62,000 bases of DNA from Symbiodinium natans (lineage: Eukaryota > Sar > Dinophyceae > Suessiales > Symbiodiniaceae): the NCBI GenBank assembly GCA_905221605.1, contig CAJNDS010002192.1, positions 137,501 through 199,500 on the forward strand, given 5' to 3'. A program made the translations under genes and the position numbers. The notes under the pieces are model-generated. The model saw nothing but the letters and a program-made list of their open reading frames with translations. It made no database searches and had not been told where the DNA came from. Every line of letters begins with the position of its first letter. Within the stretch, counting starts at the first letter, position 1. Shown here in pieces: positions 39,260 through 49,793 of this stretch.

Positions 39260-42200
39260 CAACACTGGAAGTAACTACTAATTGCTTAGGAACCCCCCCC
39301 CAAGAAAAACATGAATATTCTTCCTTATAAGGCTAGTATAGGGATATTCTGATATTCTTATATACTTTTGGGGTGCTTCTGAAGCAAATCGTAGTAACGA
39401 AACTGGCCTGCAGCAGCTACTTTTCCCCACCATGTTTGAGGCACGCTGCGGGGCCAAGCAGCGGAAGCACACCGAGCAATCCCTTGCAGCGCACATGCCA
39501 GCAAAGCGTCCATGCGACGCACGACCCACGCCTTCTACCCTGAAAATCCCAAAAACAACACAAAACTTAACCAGGCCTGCTGGAAAAAAAGACGACAACT
39601 CCGGCAACTAAACGGAAAAGGGCTTGCGGATGCCCAGTATATGGAGCATGCCTCGGACTTTGCCGTGCAAAGCATCGTTGCGTCGCATCACAAGCACATC
39701 TTGGCTCCGAACCCTCGCCTTTTTAACACCCCCCCGCTCTCCGTCCCCCCACAAGCTTCAATGCGTCTCTCTCACTGAACGGTCCCTACAAGCCCTGGCC
39801 CCTCCACAGTTTTTTAAAGGAGTAATGCGTACGAGCTTTTTCCTGGTGAAAGATGCTCAAAGGTGTAAAGTTTGCTTTGAGGACAGATGCCACACCCACG
39901 GAAGCCGGAAGGGGTAGAAAATTCGTCACCTCACGCAAGCCAACCTAGCTGCACTGTCTGCGTCTGCGCCGCACGCGCCTACAACAGAATGTTGATTCGG
40001 CCGAACAACTCGGTAAGAAAATGAGCCCCCCCCGCTTTGGCTTTGTTTTGTGTGGCAAAAATGTTTCCCGTATTGTAATCATCCACCGATCCCCTGCGGG
40101 GCGGCGTCACTGACAACTCATTTGCGCCCATCACGCCGCCCAAACCGCCCCCCCTGCTGCCTCGCCGCTCTCACTGCCCTCACACAACCCCTGCTGCCTT
40201 CCCCGATCTTGCCACTCTCCCCACCCTCTCCACTTTCATGTCACCCCCATTCTTACCGCCGCACCCCGTACCCTTTCGCCCCTGCCCCCTACCCTCTACC
40301 CCTTCTTGACTCTTGACATGAAGTTTTAAGGTCTCCAACGCATGCCCAAACCCCCGCCGCCCTCACCACCCCCAGCGCCGTCACCGCCCCACCCAAACCC
40401 CTTCAGACCGCCCCCCACCCAAACCCCTGCTGCCTTCCCCGCTCTCGCCGCTCTCCCCGCAGCCTTCTGTCAATGCACGGGTCTGTTCAAACGCGACTCC
40501 CTTGCACATGACACGTTACAACCAAAAGCCTCTCGGCAAATCGAGCCTATGTAGAAAAGCCACTTTGTTACGGGTTTTTCTGTGTTTTGGAAGTGAGCTT
40601 CTACCACATCAGCGGCGCAGTACGCGAATCCATCAAGCCTTTTGCTTGAGAAGCTAAAGCGAAGGAACCAAGACGAACAAGACACAAACCAACCAACACG
40701 CCTACGCTAACTGGGTGAAACAACCAGCACAGCAGTTGAATGGTCGGCCTTATTCTCCCATCGAGCGCCGATCCCAGCAACTCCCAGCCTTTTCACAGGC
40801 ACTGATCAAACACATTACCAGCTCAGCCAACCATATAACACACCATTGTCACATCCCAGAGCACTGTGCGGGCCAATCACGCACCCGTACCAGTCCATTG
40901 ATCTTGCAAGTCACAGCAAATCATTGCCCACGGCGTTCTTTGCCATGTGCTGAGACTTGCACGCATTTCTCCTTCGATGGATTCAGCGACAGGGGCTTGC
41001 TGGTGGAGGCCGCCAACCATGCGGATGTTCATACTCGCGGTCCTGGTCATGGGCCAAGCTTACAAGGCCACCATCGGCCTCAATGCTCAGGAACATGCAA
41101 CGCTTCAAGAACATGCGCGGGTTGCTTCCACGGATTGCACGCACGCCATTTGTGGCTTCCGATTGTTGGCTGGCTGGCCTCGAAGCCTTTGAAACCCACC
41201 AAACTTGTGAGCGGCTCTCATTTCACCAGGCCCGAGGCGCTGCCCAGGGAAGCTAACAGCAGTTGCCTTGCTTGGTGCACGTATGGGGGCTTTCTTTTTT
41301 TAAGCGGGCGCCCGTTTACCACATCAGCAGCACAGTGGGCCGGGCGCACAAACATGTGGACTGACCTGGGTCTGCTCCCACCGTTCAGCTCACCATTTGG
41401 GCTGAGGCCTCTGGCCTACGCTCGTGTACGGACAAGCCTTTCTACTGGTTGAGCACGAGTGGCATCCTGGACGGATGGGAGGTGGAGCTTTGAAACAGAG
41501 CAGCAATTTACTCCGCGACCGAGAGGTGACCCACAACGGCCTCCTGCATCTCTCCAACTGTCAGATTTAGCCAGCTGTATTGTTGCCGGGGACTTCATCA
41601 GCATGAAACATGCATTGAGAAGGGGCATTTCAGTGGATGTGCGAAGTCAGGCAGACACAGCTGCTCAGCCAGCTCTAGAGTGGCAAGGCCTGCTTTAGCA
41701 GGGCCTGCATCTTGGAAGGGAAGATCGACAGGGGCGGCGGGGTTCACTGGTCGGCTTGCTTAAGCAGCAGGTGCGGTCGGATTGACAGCTCTGGGGCTCA
41801 TCCGGGTTTGGCCTCCGCTTCTTCATCACCTGCCTGCGTTTGCATCGAACCCATGCTCTTGTTTGGCGGTGTTGCATTTAGGGCTTCTGCGGTTTGTAGA
41901 CACGACTTCCCTCTTGCACGCGTCTCACTTGTTTCAAGCAACAGGCTCACTGTACTGCTGATGCGGTAAAGGAGCTCACTTCCAAAAAAATGCATCGGAT
42001 CCATGCACACCGGCGTCCGTTCGCCTCAGCTCCAGGGGAGGTCTGGACAATTTGTCGGGCCTGAAGCGGACCATGACGACCAGTTCTGCTTATATTACTT
42101 CCAACAGGCTTGCCACACGCACTGCTCCGGCACCTGTACGAGGCGTAGCGCTGGAACGGAGGCTGCAGCCAATCCCTCCATCCTTACAGACTTGTCCGCC

Positions 42201-42600
42201 CACTTGCAGGTCGAGATCCCTTGATCAATACCTGCTTCACACTGGCATCGGCCTTTGGAATGCCTCCCCACTTTTGGAAAATGCTGCTTTGCCTTGTCCG
42301 TTGCTGAAATGCAAGAGGCGGTCGTGGGCTTTGTGCTACACGCGCAGCGGTCTTTTTTTCACTTGAGCCAAAACCAGAGTTCGGTCTGGTCTCTTCACTG
42401 CAGCTGTGGCAAACTTCAACTAACAAATTCCATTCTGCAACACTGTTCAAAGTGGAGAACTCTGCAAAAGCATGCAACGACAAGTGTGGACCTTACTAAC
42501 ACTGAGTTCAGCTTCTCAAGCTCCCTTGTCACAGAGGCACTCTCAAACAGCCTCTAAGCAATCTTCCAAGCTCATCATCAATCAGTCCGACTACGAACGG
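39260..42600. other. Unique GC-rich sequence without recognised gene
   Basis: Includes a C-rich pyrimidine-biased stretch (40080-40460). Plus ORFs of 80-245 codons lack motifs; the longest (40715-41452) overlaps other open frames and is not called a gene. Confidence 0.45.
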
Positions 42601-42617
42601 AAGGCGCCAAGCACGGA

Positions 42618-42965
42618 GTGAGGAGCCTGAGAGCCGAGAATGTCAGCGCGGTTGCACCGGAAAGTCTCAGCAGCTCGGGGGAGGAGGAGGTTTGTCCGGC
42701 GACCGAATCAGCCCGTGCCTTCCCAGTCATCACCCAGACAATGGAGAAAGACAAGACCGTGACAGCAGCAAGGCAACCAGCGAAACAGGCACCTATGACG
42801 CCACCACCGGCAGAGATGCCAACACCACCGCCCGAGACCGAGATCCCCGACAATCCGTTCGGCCCAGTGAGACAGCCAAGTACCTCGACACCGTCAGAGG
42901 CACCATCGGCATCCACGTCGGTCATGGCTTCGGGTAATTTATCCCGTGTGTTTTGCCACGCATGA
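42618..42965 (+). CDS. Possible coding fragment, Pro/Ser/Thr-rich
   Basis: 115 codons from an ATG on the plus strand, with an acidic start (SSSGEEEVCPATES), a Lys/Gln segment and a proline-rich stretch (PMTPPPAEMPTPPPETEIP). It resembles disordered parts of retroelement Gag proteins, but the minus strand is also open here, so strand is uncertain. No domain recognised. Confidence 0.3.
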   Translation: MRSLRAENVSAVAPESLSSSGEEEVCPATESARAFPVITQTMEKDKTVTAARQPAKQAPMTPPPAEMPTPPPETEIPDNPFGPVRQPSTSTPSEAPSASTSVMASGNLSRVFCHA

Positions 42966-43489
42966 ATCATGACATGTATTTTCCATGTGTGCCAGCCCAG
43001 CTGAAGCCTCTGGCTCACAGCTGGCCCCGACCTAACCTGTAGGTGGGGCCTTGAGTTCGTTAAGGCCCTCTACGCCCCTAGTGCTTTCTAGTGGCTCTCA
43101 GGCCTTTCTCCCTCTTGGAGGGTCGCCTCGCGCCATGGCCTACAGGATGCCTATGCCTACTTGCGCAGGCTATGGCGAGCCGCCGGACGACTACGTCTGC
43201 ACTCGGCCTCAACAGGTTTTCTAGTGCGAGCAACGTCGAGCTCTTTTTTGAGCCGCCCACAATGAGCCCAGAGGTCTCCGGCTGCCTCAGGAGCTACGAG
43301 ACTCTCCGCGCCTCTTGGTGCGCCTACTGCAATGAGCCCAGAACTACTCTCAGCGCCTCTTGATGCCGTTGCGCCCAACTCGGAAGCTACAAGGTTATTT
43401 GCGCCTCTTGGTGCCTCGCAATACCCACCACTCGCAATGTGGCGCGGGCAAGCCTTCGGCCCCGAAGACCTAACTCTACCAGCCAGACT

Positions 43490-43612
43490 CGCCGAACATG
43501 CACCTGCCTACGCCCACGAGCCGTTGGTCAGAGCTTAGCGGCGCAGCCATTTTTGCTCAACTTGCAGATCAGCCGAACATGCACCTGCCTACGCCCACGA
43601 GCTGTGCGACCA
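43490..43612. repeat. Two tandem copies of GCCGAACATGCACCTGCCTA unit
   Basis: A ~36-bp segment repeated once, 78 bp apart, in otherwise unique sequence. 44020-44200 holds a similar duplicated unit (GCGCCTGCAATAT...CCAGCGTTGC). Confidence 0.7.
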
Positions 43613-44689
43613 CTTGGTCATAGCTTCACTGCATAGTGACACAGCCCACTTTTACGTGTAGACGTGTGTGCCTTCCTGACCTGCCCCATTTAGGCGGGGT
43701 CAAGCTGAGCTGTTTACAAATGGCCTCCTTCACAGCCAGGCTCAACTCCATGCAGCCCTAAATAGCTTACGCCAAGCCCACCTAGCCATCGCCAGGTTGC
43801 ATGTCGAGTTCCAGTGCTTCGCAGCCGACTTCGTCACACATTTCCCTGCCTGCAGGCGCACAAGTCACGTGCTTCACACTGCCTATGCCCTGTCAAGTGC
43901 GAGAAGCCACACACGCTTCCCCCTTTCCTTGCTCTGCTTTGCAATGGATGGGGAGACAGAATGTATTCCCACCCAAGGACGTTGAAGCAGCCACCAAGAT
44001 TCCCCTGAAAACGCGCCTGCAATATGGCCTCCGGCCACGGAGCATCCGCACGTCCTCGCCCCCTCCAGGGGCCTAGGCCTTTATAGGCAGCCAGCGTTGC
44101 GCCTGCAATATCCACGGAGCATCCACACCCCTCCAGGGGCGAGAAGTCCCCTATGCCTAGGCCTGTATAGGCTGCCAGCGTTGCCGCCTAGCGGTGCCCA
44201 TAGAGCCTTGTCTCCTCCAATCACTGTGCTGAAAACATGTGGCGCCAGACACGCCTGACGTATGTTTGCCAAGTGGTCCGCCTAGGACCCCCGCGGGTTT
44301 TCGCCCCGCTGCCAATGCCTATTTTCAGGTTCAAGCCAGCCTCCCAAATCCTGCCCTGCGGCAACTGAGATAGCCCATCCACCTCGGATGATTGAGCAAG
44401 CGTCTCAAGTGAGCTGCCTGTCCGACATGCCTTCCTGACGCCTGCCTGCAGCCAAAAAGCAAACCAGCACATCAGCCCCTGCACCCGACATGTTCGAGGG
44501 CCATTTCTGTACATACACACAGGTTCCAGCCCGCTGCCGGATAGCCAGTCACGGCTTGCCTGCCACTCAGAGTTGCCCGCACGGTCCCCCCCAAACCCAA
44601 GCTGGACGGGGCAAGTCTCCAAACTTTTGTGACATCTGCGCAGGGGGAGGAGACCCTTTGGGGAAATGGTTCGGCCCACAGCTTACAAT

Positions 44690-44990
44690 TGAGTCGCACC
44701 TGCGTCTCCTGCGCCAGCAGCGAGTCTCAAGGGGCTGCCATCCTAACCACTGGCTTGAGTCTGCAACCTCAAGGAGGTCATCAGCCCGCAGCCTCCAAGC
44801 GAGCAGCAGCCTCAAAGGGGGCCAAAACCTTTTTTCTTGGCGCCTAGCCTTACGCCACATCCAGCCTCAAGGGGCTCCTGTTCGCCTGGAGCTTCAGCCC
44901 GCAGCCTCTGGCCGAGCCCTCACCTCAGCCTTCGGCCTCAAGCCGCAGCCGCGAAGAGGCCACAGCAGATCTTAGCCGCCAGCTTATGCC
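44690..44990. repeat. Degenerate GCAGCCTCAAGGGG repeats
   Basis: A low-order repeat of CAGCCTCAAGGGG/CGCAGCCT motifs without a supported gene. 43000-45650 as a whole has no recognised gene. Confidence 0.55.
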
Positions 44991-45671
44991 TTTGCATCAA
45001 AGGGACAAGCCTCTATGTAACTCTCAGCGTTACGCTGCAGCCCAGGGCCAAGAGCGTGTCTTCGTCGACCTGAAGCAATCGCTCCAAAGGGGGCCACAGC
45101 TTTTCTCTTGGCCTGAAGTCTTATTTTTTTTAAAGCGGGCGCCTCTTTACTACATCAGTAGCACAGTAGGCCGTTCTTGTGGGTCTCGCAACTAGGTGTG
45201 AGACAAGGACAACTACTTTGAGAGCCAACCTGTACAAGCCAGCGAGTGAAAAAGAAGTCGTGACTACAAAGAAGCAACCGCTAGCGCAGAGGCCCTTATT
45301 GCAAGACAACTTAACGCAAGGCCAGCGAGGTGAGACCAATGCAAACAAGAACCTACCGGCACCAATCACTCAGCTGCCCGTCACCCATAGCAATGCTGCG
45401 CCACGTCTAGTACAGACAGAAAGCGAAAGTATGGGTAGGCCGTAAGGCAAGGAACCTCCGTCACCTAAACTGCAACGCGTCCGTAGAGACAGTCCCCACA
45501 CAAGCGCCAGGGCCGTAGCAATAGCACTCAGGACTCCCATTTGGGTTGGCAAGAAAATTGCAAGCACACTGAAAGAAAGGTACGAACGCGCACAAAGGCA
45601 CAATGCAAACAGAGTGCAAGAAAAGGCTCCCCCTCCCCCCCCGGCGAGCGGGGGCAGGCAAGGGGCTGGTG

Positions 45672-46020
45672 TGGCTACACAATGCTGCCGTCGGTGCTGT
45701 GTGAGTCCGGGCGTCCTCACATAGCTATTCGGGGAGTACCCTATTTGGAGGCTCCTTGTGTTTGCGCCGAAAGTTTTGAGGCTCGACCTCATGGCCATAG
45801 GGCGGGCCTTGAGCGCTGCTTGCAAGAGGCCATATTCTTACAGCCCCGCGCAGCGGCCGATTTTTGAGACGGCACAAGAGCCCCAAAGGCTGCTGGCTGG
45901 CACTTGGCTCATGTGCTTCCCAGGTACCGGGAGCCTATCGGCTTGGCATGCTTAACCTGGTGCAGTTTAAGGCCCCCAAGGCTGCTTAACGGTCTGCAGC
46001 CAACTGCGCGTCAAGTGTGA
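45672..46020. repeat. Dispersed repeat, copy 1
   Basis: Matches 47609-47916 at high identity: GCTACACAATGCTGCCGTCG ... CGGTCTGCAG, with two short insertions (about 25 bp near 45872, 8 bp near 46003). Confidence 0.85.
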
Positions 46021-46149
46021 GAGTCAAGGGGCCTTGTAACTCGGAGCCCCGCGCAGCGGCCGATTTTTTGTGGAGAGCACTTCAAGCAGGTTTACCCCGT
46101 GACTACACCTGATGCGGGACCCACAGCAAAGTGCTAGGACTAGTCACTT

Positions 46150-46690
46150 CTGGGCCTGCTGGAGAAGGCTGAAGCAATAGTTCCTCACATCCCTTCTGGG
46201 CCTTCTGGCGAAGGTTCCGGCAGCCGTTTGCGGGGCCTAATCACTTCGGGGCCTTCTGGAGAAGTTTTAGGCAGCAGTTTGAGAGGTCTACTCACTGCTG
46301 GGCCTTCCGGAGAAGTTTTAGGCAGCAGTTTGAGAGGCCTAATCACTTCTGAGCCTTCCATGGAAGGTTGAGGCAGCAGTTTGAGAAGCCCAATCACTTC
46401 TGGGCCTTCAGGCAACTGTTGGGACAGCAGTTTGAGAGGCCTAGTCATTTCTGGGCCTTCTGAAGATGTTTGAAGCATCAGTTTGAGAGGTCTACCCACT
46501 GCTGGGCCTTCAGGAAAATTTTTAGGCTGCAGTTGGAGAGGCCGACCCACTGCTGGGCCTTCCGGAGAAGTTTCAGGCAGCAGTTTGAGGAGCCTAATCA
46601 CTTCTGAGCCTTCCGGGAGGGTTTAGGCAACAGTTTGATAGGCCAGAGGACTTTTGGGCCTTCCGGAAGGGCCTGTGCACCTTGCCTGTG
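46150..46690 (-). repeat. 51-bp minisatellite with open 17-residue coding unit on the minus strand
   Basis: About ten units of 51 bp. The minus strand is open through eight units (46185-46601) with a consensus like EVIRPLKLLPKTSPEGP. A frame change near 46600 separates a further unit (LPEGPKVLWPIKLLPKPSRK) belonging to another ORF. Whether it is translated is unknown. Confidence 0.85.
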
Positions 46691-47608
46691 CATGCGCGGG
46701 CACCTACAGCCACGCCTGACCCGGACGGGCCAGCGCACCTCGAGCCTGTGCATGTGCGAGCACCTGGCAGCAAGGCTCGTACTAGCTAGGGGGCGTGGCA
46801 ATTGCGCACTCCACTGTCGCAAAGAGTTGATACCCTGCACGGGCGGGAGAGGCAGGCTTACTGCTGGGTGTAGGGCAGTTATTCGCATCAACAGGCAAAG
46901 GGCTGGTGTAAGCCACACAGTGAGCAGCACAGCCCTCACGCATGCAGGCTGGTATAGCCACACAGCAAGCAGCACAGCAACCGCACGCGAACTGGATGCA
47001 TCGAAAGCACAAACCTTTGCTGCGTTCTCGCTCTTACTAGCAGACAAAGGCCCGCGCAATGCGCAAAGCACTTCCTTGGCGTTCTCGCTCTTACTAACCA
47101 AGGGAAGCGCACAAACAAACAAACCCACCTTCCCCGTCCACAACGGCAAAATCAACACAAGCAACATGTAGCGCCCTCAGCCGGGTGGGCCTGACGAGTG
47201 CGTTTGGGCCATTCGAGAATGATGCACGGCGTTCAAAAGGTAAACATTGATCTCAGACTGCGGCAAAAACATGCTCCTATCTTCCCATGCACCGCAAAAT
47301 TAAAAGGTTTGGTAAAACTAATTCGCGCTTGCAGCATAGTGCAGATACCTTACGCCGAAGCTATCCGTACTGCACAGACGCGCAAGAAACCCAAAGAAAC
47401 TATGTTCTTGCGGAAGGGAACGGGCGTTCCCAACAGATGTTTAATGTAAAGGACAACTGAGGGCTCAGTTGACGCAATGCTTAACTACGGTTGGGAGCGG
47501 GCGTTCCCAACAAGAAGAAGTTGTGCCTAAAAAAAAGCGAGTGTGCATCAAGCTTGCAAAATGTTGACTTCTAGGCAATCCAGAGCAAGGCAATGGATTC
47601 TTCATGCA

Positions 47609-47916
47609 AGCTACACAATGCTGCCGTCGGCGCTGTGTGAGTCCGGGCGTCCTCGCATAGCTATTAGGGGAGTACCCTATTTTGGAGGCTCCTTGTGTTT
47701 GCGCCGAAAGTTTTGAGGCTCGACCTCATGGCCATAGGGCGGGCCTGGAGCGCTGCTTGCAAGAGGCCACAGCCCCGCGCAGCGGCCGATTTTTTGAGAC
47801 GGCACACAACTTGGCTCATGTGCTTCCCAGGTACCGGGAGCCTATCGGCTTGGCATGCTTAACCTGGTGCAGTTTAAGGCCCCCAAGGCTGCTTACCGGT
47901 CTGCAGCGTCAAGTGT
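47609..47916. repeat. Dispersed repeat, copy 2
   Basis: The second copy of the 45672-46020 repeat, in the same orientation, lacking the two insertions. It runs directly into the first 218-bp direct repeat. Confidence 0.85.
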
Positions 47917-47918
47917 GA

Positions 47919-48136
47919 GTTCAGACAACGCACACTGCAAGACCTAACCCTAGTTGGGGAAGAAAGGGTAGTGCGACACCCCTAGATCCCAAGACCCTGC
48001 GGGAGGGGGACTAGGGGAAACAACGCCCAACCCTATGCGCACTGTCCTTTTCACGGGTGCTGCTCTGGGCGAGTTGGCATCAGGCCGGCGGCCCCTCAGG
48101 CGAGAGGCCTCCGGGCCTGATGGGCGGCATACCCCC
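47919..48136. repeat. 218-bp direct repeat, left copy
   Basis: Identical by eye to 48464-48681. Near its end is a hairpin-forming stretch (CATCAGGCC ... GGCCTGATG). Confidence 0.9.
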
Positions 48137-48463
48137 TCTTTTGGAGGGTGCTAAGGCGGCTTGGCTTAGGCTACTTTTGTTTGGGAGGCAATTGTGCGGC
48201 AGTGTGTGTAGGCTACTCCACTTTGGGAGGCAATAGGCGTGGCGGCGATTGCAGTGGCGGCGATTGCAGAAAGTGCAGAGAGTTTGGCATCGTGATGCGC
48301 AGGGCAAGGGTGGGCGGGCGAAAAAAGCTCACGATCTATGCAAGGCCCCAACTCACAGGGTTAGGTCAGGGCCAGCTGAGCCAAGAGCCAGCTGGGCAAG
48401 GGCAAACATGGGAGGTCATGATTCATGCGTGTCAAAACACCTGGGACAACAAAAACCCAGTGC

Positions 48464-48681
48464 GTTCAGACAACGCACACTGCAAGACCTAACCCTAGTT
48501 GGGGAAGAAAGGGTAGTGCGACACCCCTAGATCCCAAGACCCTGCGGGAGGGGGACTAGGGGAAACAACGCCCAACCCTATGCGCACTGTCCTTTTCACG
48601 GGTGCTGCTCTGGGCGAGTTGGCATCAGGCCGGCGGCCCCTCAGGCGAGAGGCCTCCGGGCCTGATGGGCGGCATACCCCC
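48464..48681. repeat. 218-bp direct repeat, right copy
   Basis: The pair brackets 327 bp of internal sequence (48137-48463) with no supported ORF, a layout like a small non-autonomous element with terminal direct repeats. No target-site duplication is evident. Confidence 0.9.
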
Positions 48682-48849
48682 ACTTTAGCGGCCCAGGGCA
48701 GACCAGTGAAGTTAAGGCCAGGCATCCCCCACCGCGTGTGGTCTGACTTAGGTCTGACTTAGGCTTGCGCAGGGGACGCTATGTCAAGGAGGCCCTGGCT
48801 CCACGGCGTACTGGCAGAGGCCAGGGTGACTTCATGTGCCGACTTTTGC

Positions 48850-49007
48850 TTGTTCAGGCGTTTGGGCCAAAGGGGGGAAGGGGAGTGAGAGGGGCCTAAA
48901 CCACAACTAAACCCTCAGCGCAAGAGCGCACCTTTTGCATGGTTGGTGCAGATCCGACCCCACCACCCGTTGGTGATAGGATGCAGCGCCGAACGGACAT
49001 ATGCCCC
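48850..49007 (-). repeat. Split direct repeat B2 of the YR retroelement
   Basis: The 158-bp repeat that forms the sense 3' end of the element, identical by eye to B1. The left boundary is set by where similarity with 49615 begins (TTGTTCAGGCG). Confidence 0.92.
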
Positions 49008-49399
49008 GGCATGAAATCACAGCGAGTGAGACATATGGGTGAATCGTCGTGTACAAGATGCCTGACCGGACGTACCGGACTACTAGGCAGAGCGAAGCAA
49101 TCAAGGTGCAGCATATGAAGATAGGGACATTCCACAAAGTGCCTCACCGGACATACCGGACTACTAGGCGAACCCGGCTTGGAGCAGCAGAAATTGTGGC
49201 CTAACTGGACGAACCAGACTACTGGGCCAAGAAGAAGCATGGTGCCTCACCGGACATACCGGACTACTAGGCAAAGAAGTTGCACAGCCAGCAGAGAAAG
49301 GCCTAACCGGACGAACCGGACTACTGGGCCACACGATCCTTTAGCAAGCGTCGGCAGCCCAAGTGGGCGTGGTGCACAAAAAGGGACAGGGAGGGCGGG
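49008..49399 (-). repeat. A2-B2 spacer with degenerate tandem repeat
   Basis: A 392-bp spacer between A2 and B2. On the + strand it holds about five degenerate copies of a unit containing CCGGACATACCGGACTACTAGG, spaced roughly 45-75 bp apart, alternating with variants ending GGACTACTGGGCC. There is no convincing ORF. Its role is unknown. Confidence 0.75.
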
Positions 49400-49614
49400 T
49401 ACCAAAACAGTCGGCCTTCAAGCCATGCCACGGCGGGCGGCGATCATCTGAAGGCCCACGGCCCAACAGAAAAGGATCTCAAAGCATGTTCCCCAAATGG
49501 TGTAAGCGGTCCAAAACACATTTTCTCAAGTTTTGTTTTTCCTCAAAGAACTAAGCCCCACCCACCCGCCCAGGCCAAACTTCAAGAACAAACGATTTGG
49601 GAAACCCAAAAGGT
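49400..49614 (-). repeat. Split direct repeat A2 of the YR retroelement
   Basis: The second copy of the 215-bp A repeat, immediately after B1 in sense order. The fused B1/A2 block matches the junction that would form if the two outer ends of the element (B2 and A1) were joined in a circle. Confidence 0.93.
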
Positions 49615-49772
49615 TTGTTCAGGCGTTTGGGCCAAAGGGGGGAAGGGGAGTGAGAGGGGCCTAAACCACAACTAAACCCTCAGCGCAAGAGCGCACCTTT
49701 TGCATGGTTGGTGCAGATCCGACCCCACCACCCGTTGGTGATAGGATGCAGCGCCGAACGGACATATGCCCC
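49615..49772 (-). repeat. Split direct repeat B1 of the YR retroelement
   Basis: A 158-bp repeat beginning 21 bp after the RT stop codon in the sense direction. It is identical by eye to 48850-49007. Its sense 3' end joins repeat A2 with no intervening base. Confidence 0.93.
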
Positions 49773-49793
49773 ACCGAAGGCGTTTGGCGCGCA

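Noticed and set aside
40715-41452. 245-codon plus ORF
   Set aside because: Overlapping open frames and no recognisable motif; not enough to call a gene.
46598-47171. Opposed ORFs of 178 (+) and 189 (-) codons
   Set aside because: Both strands open over the same GC-rich repeats; no domain on either.
47919-48681. Split direct repeats of a second YR element
   Set aside because: Only one repeat pair is present and the core has no ORF or B/A junction.
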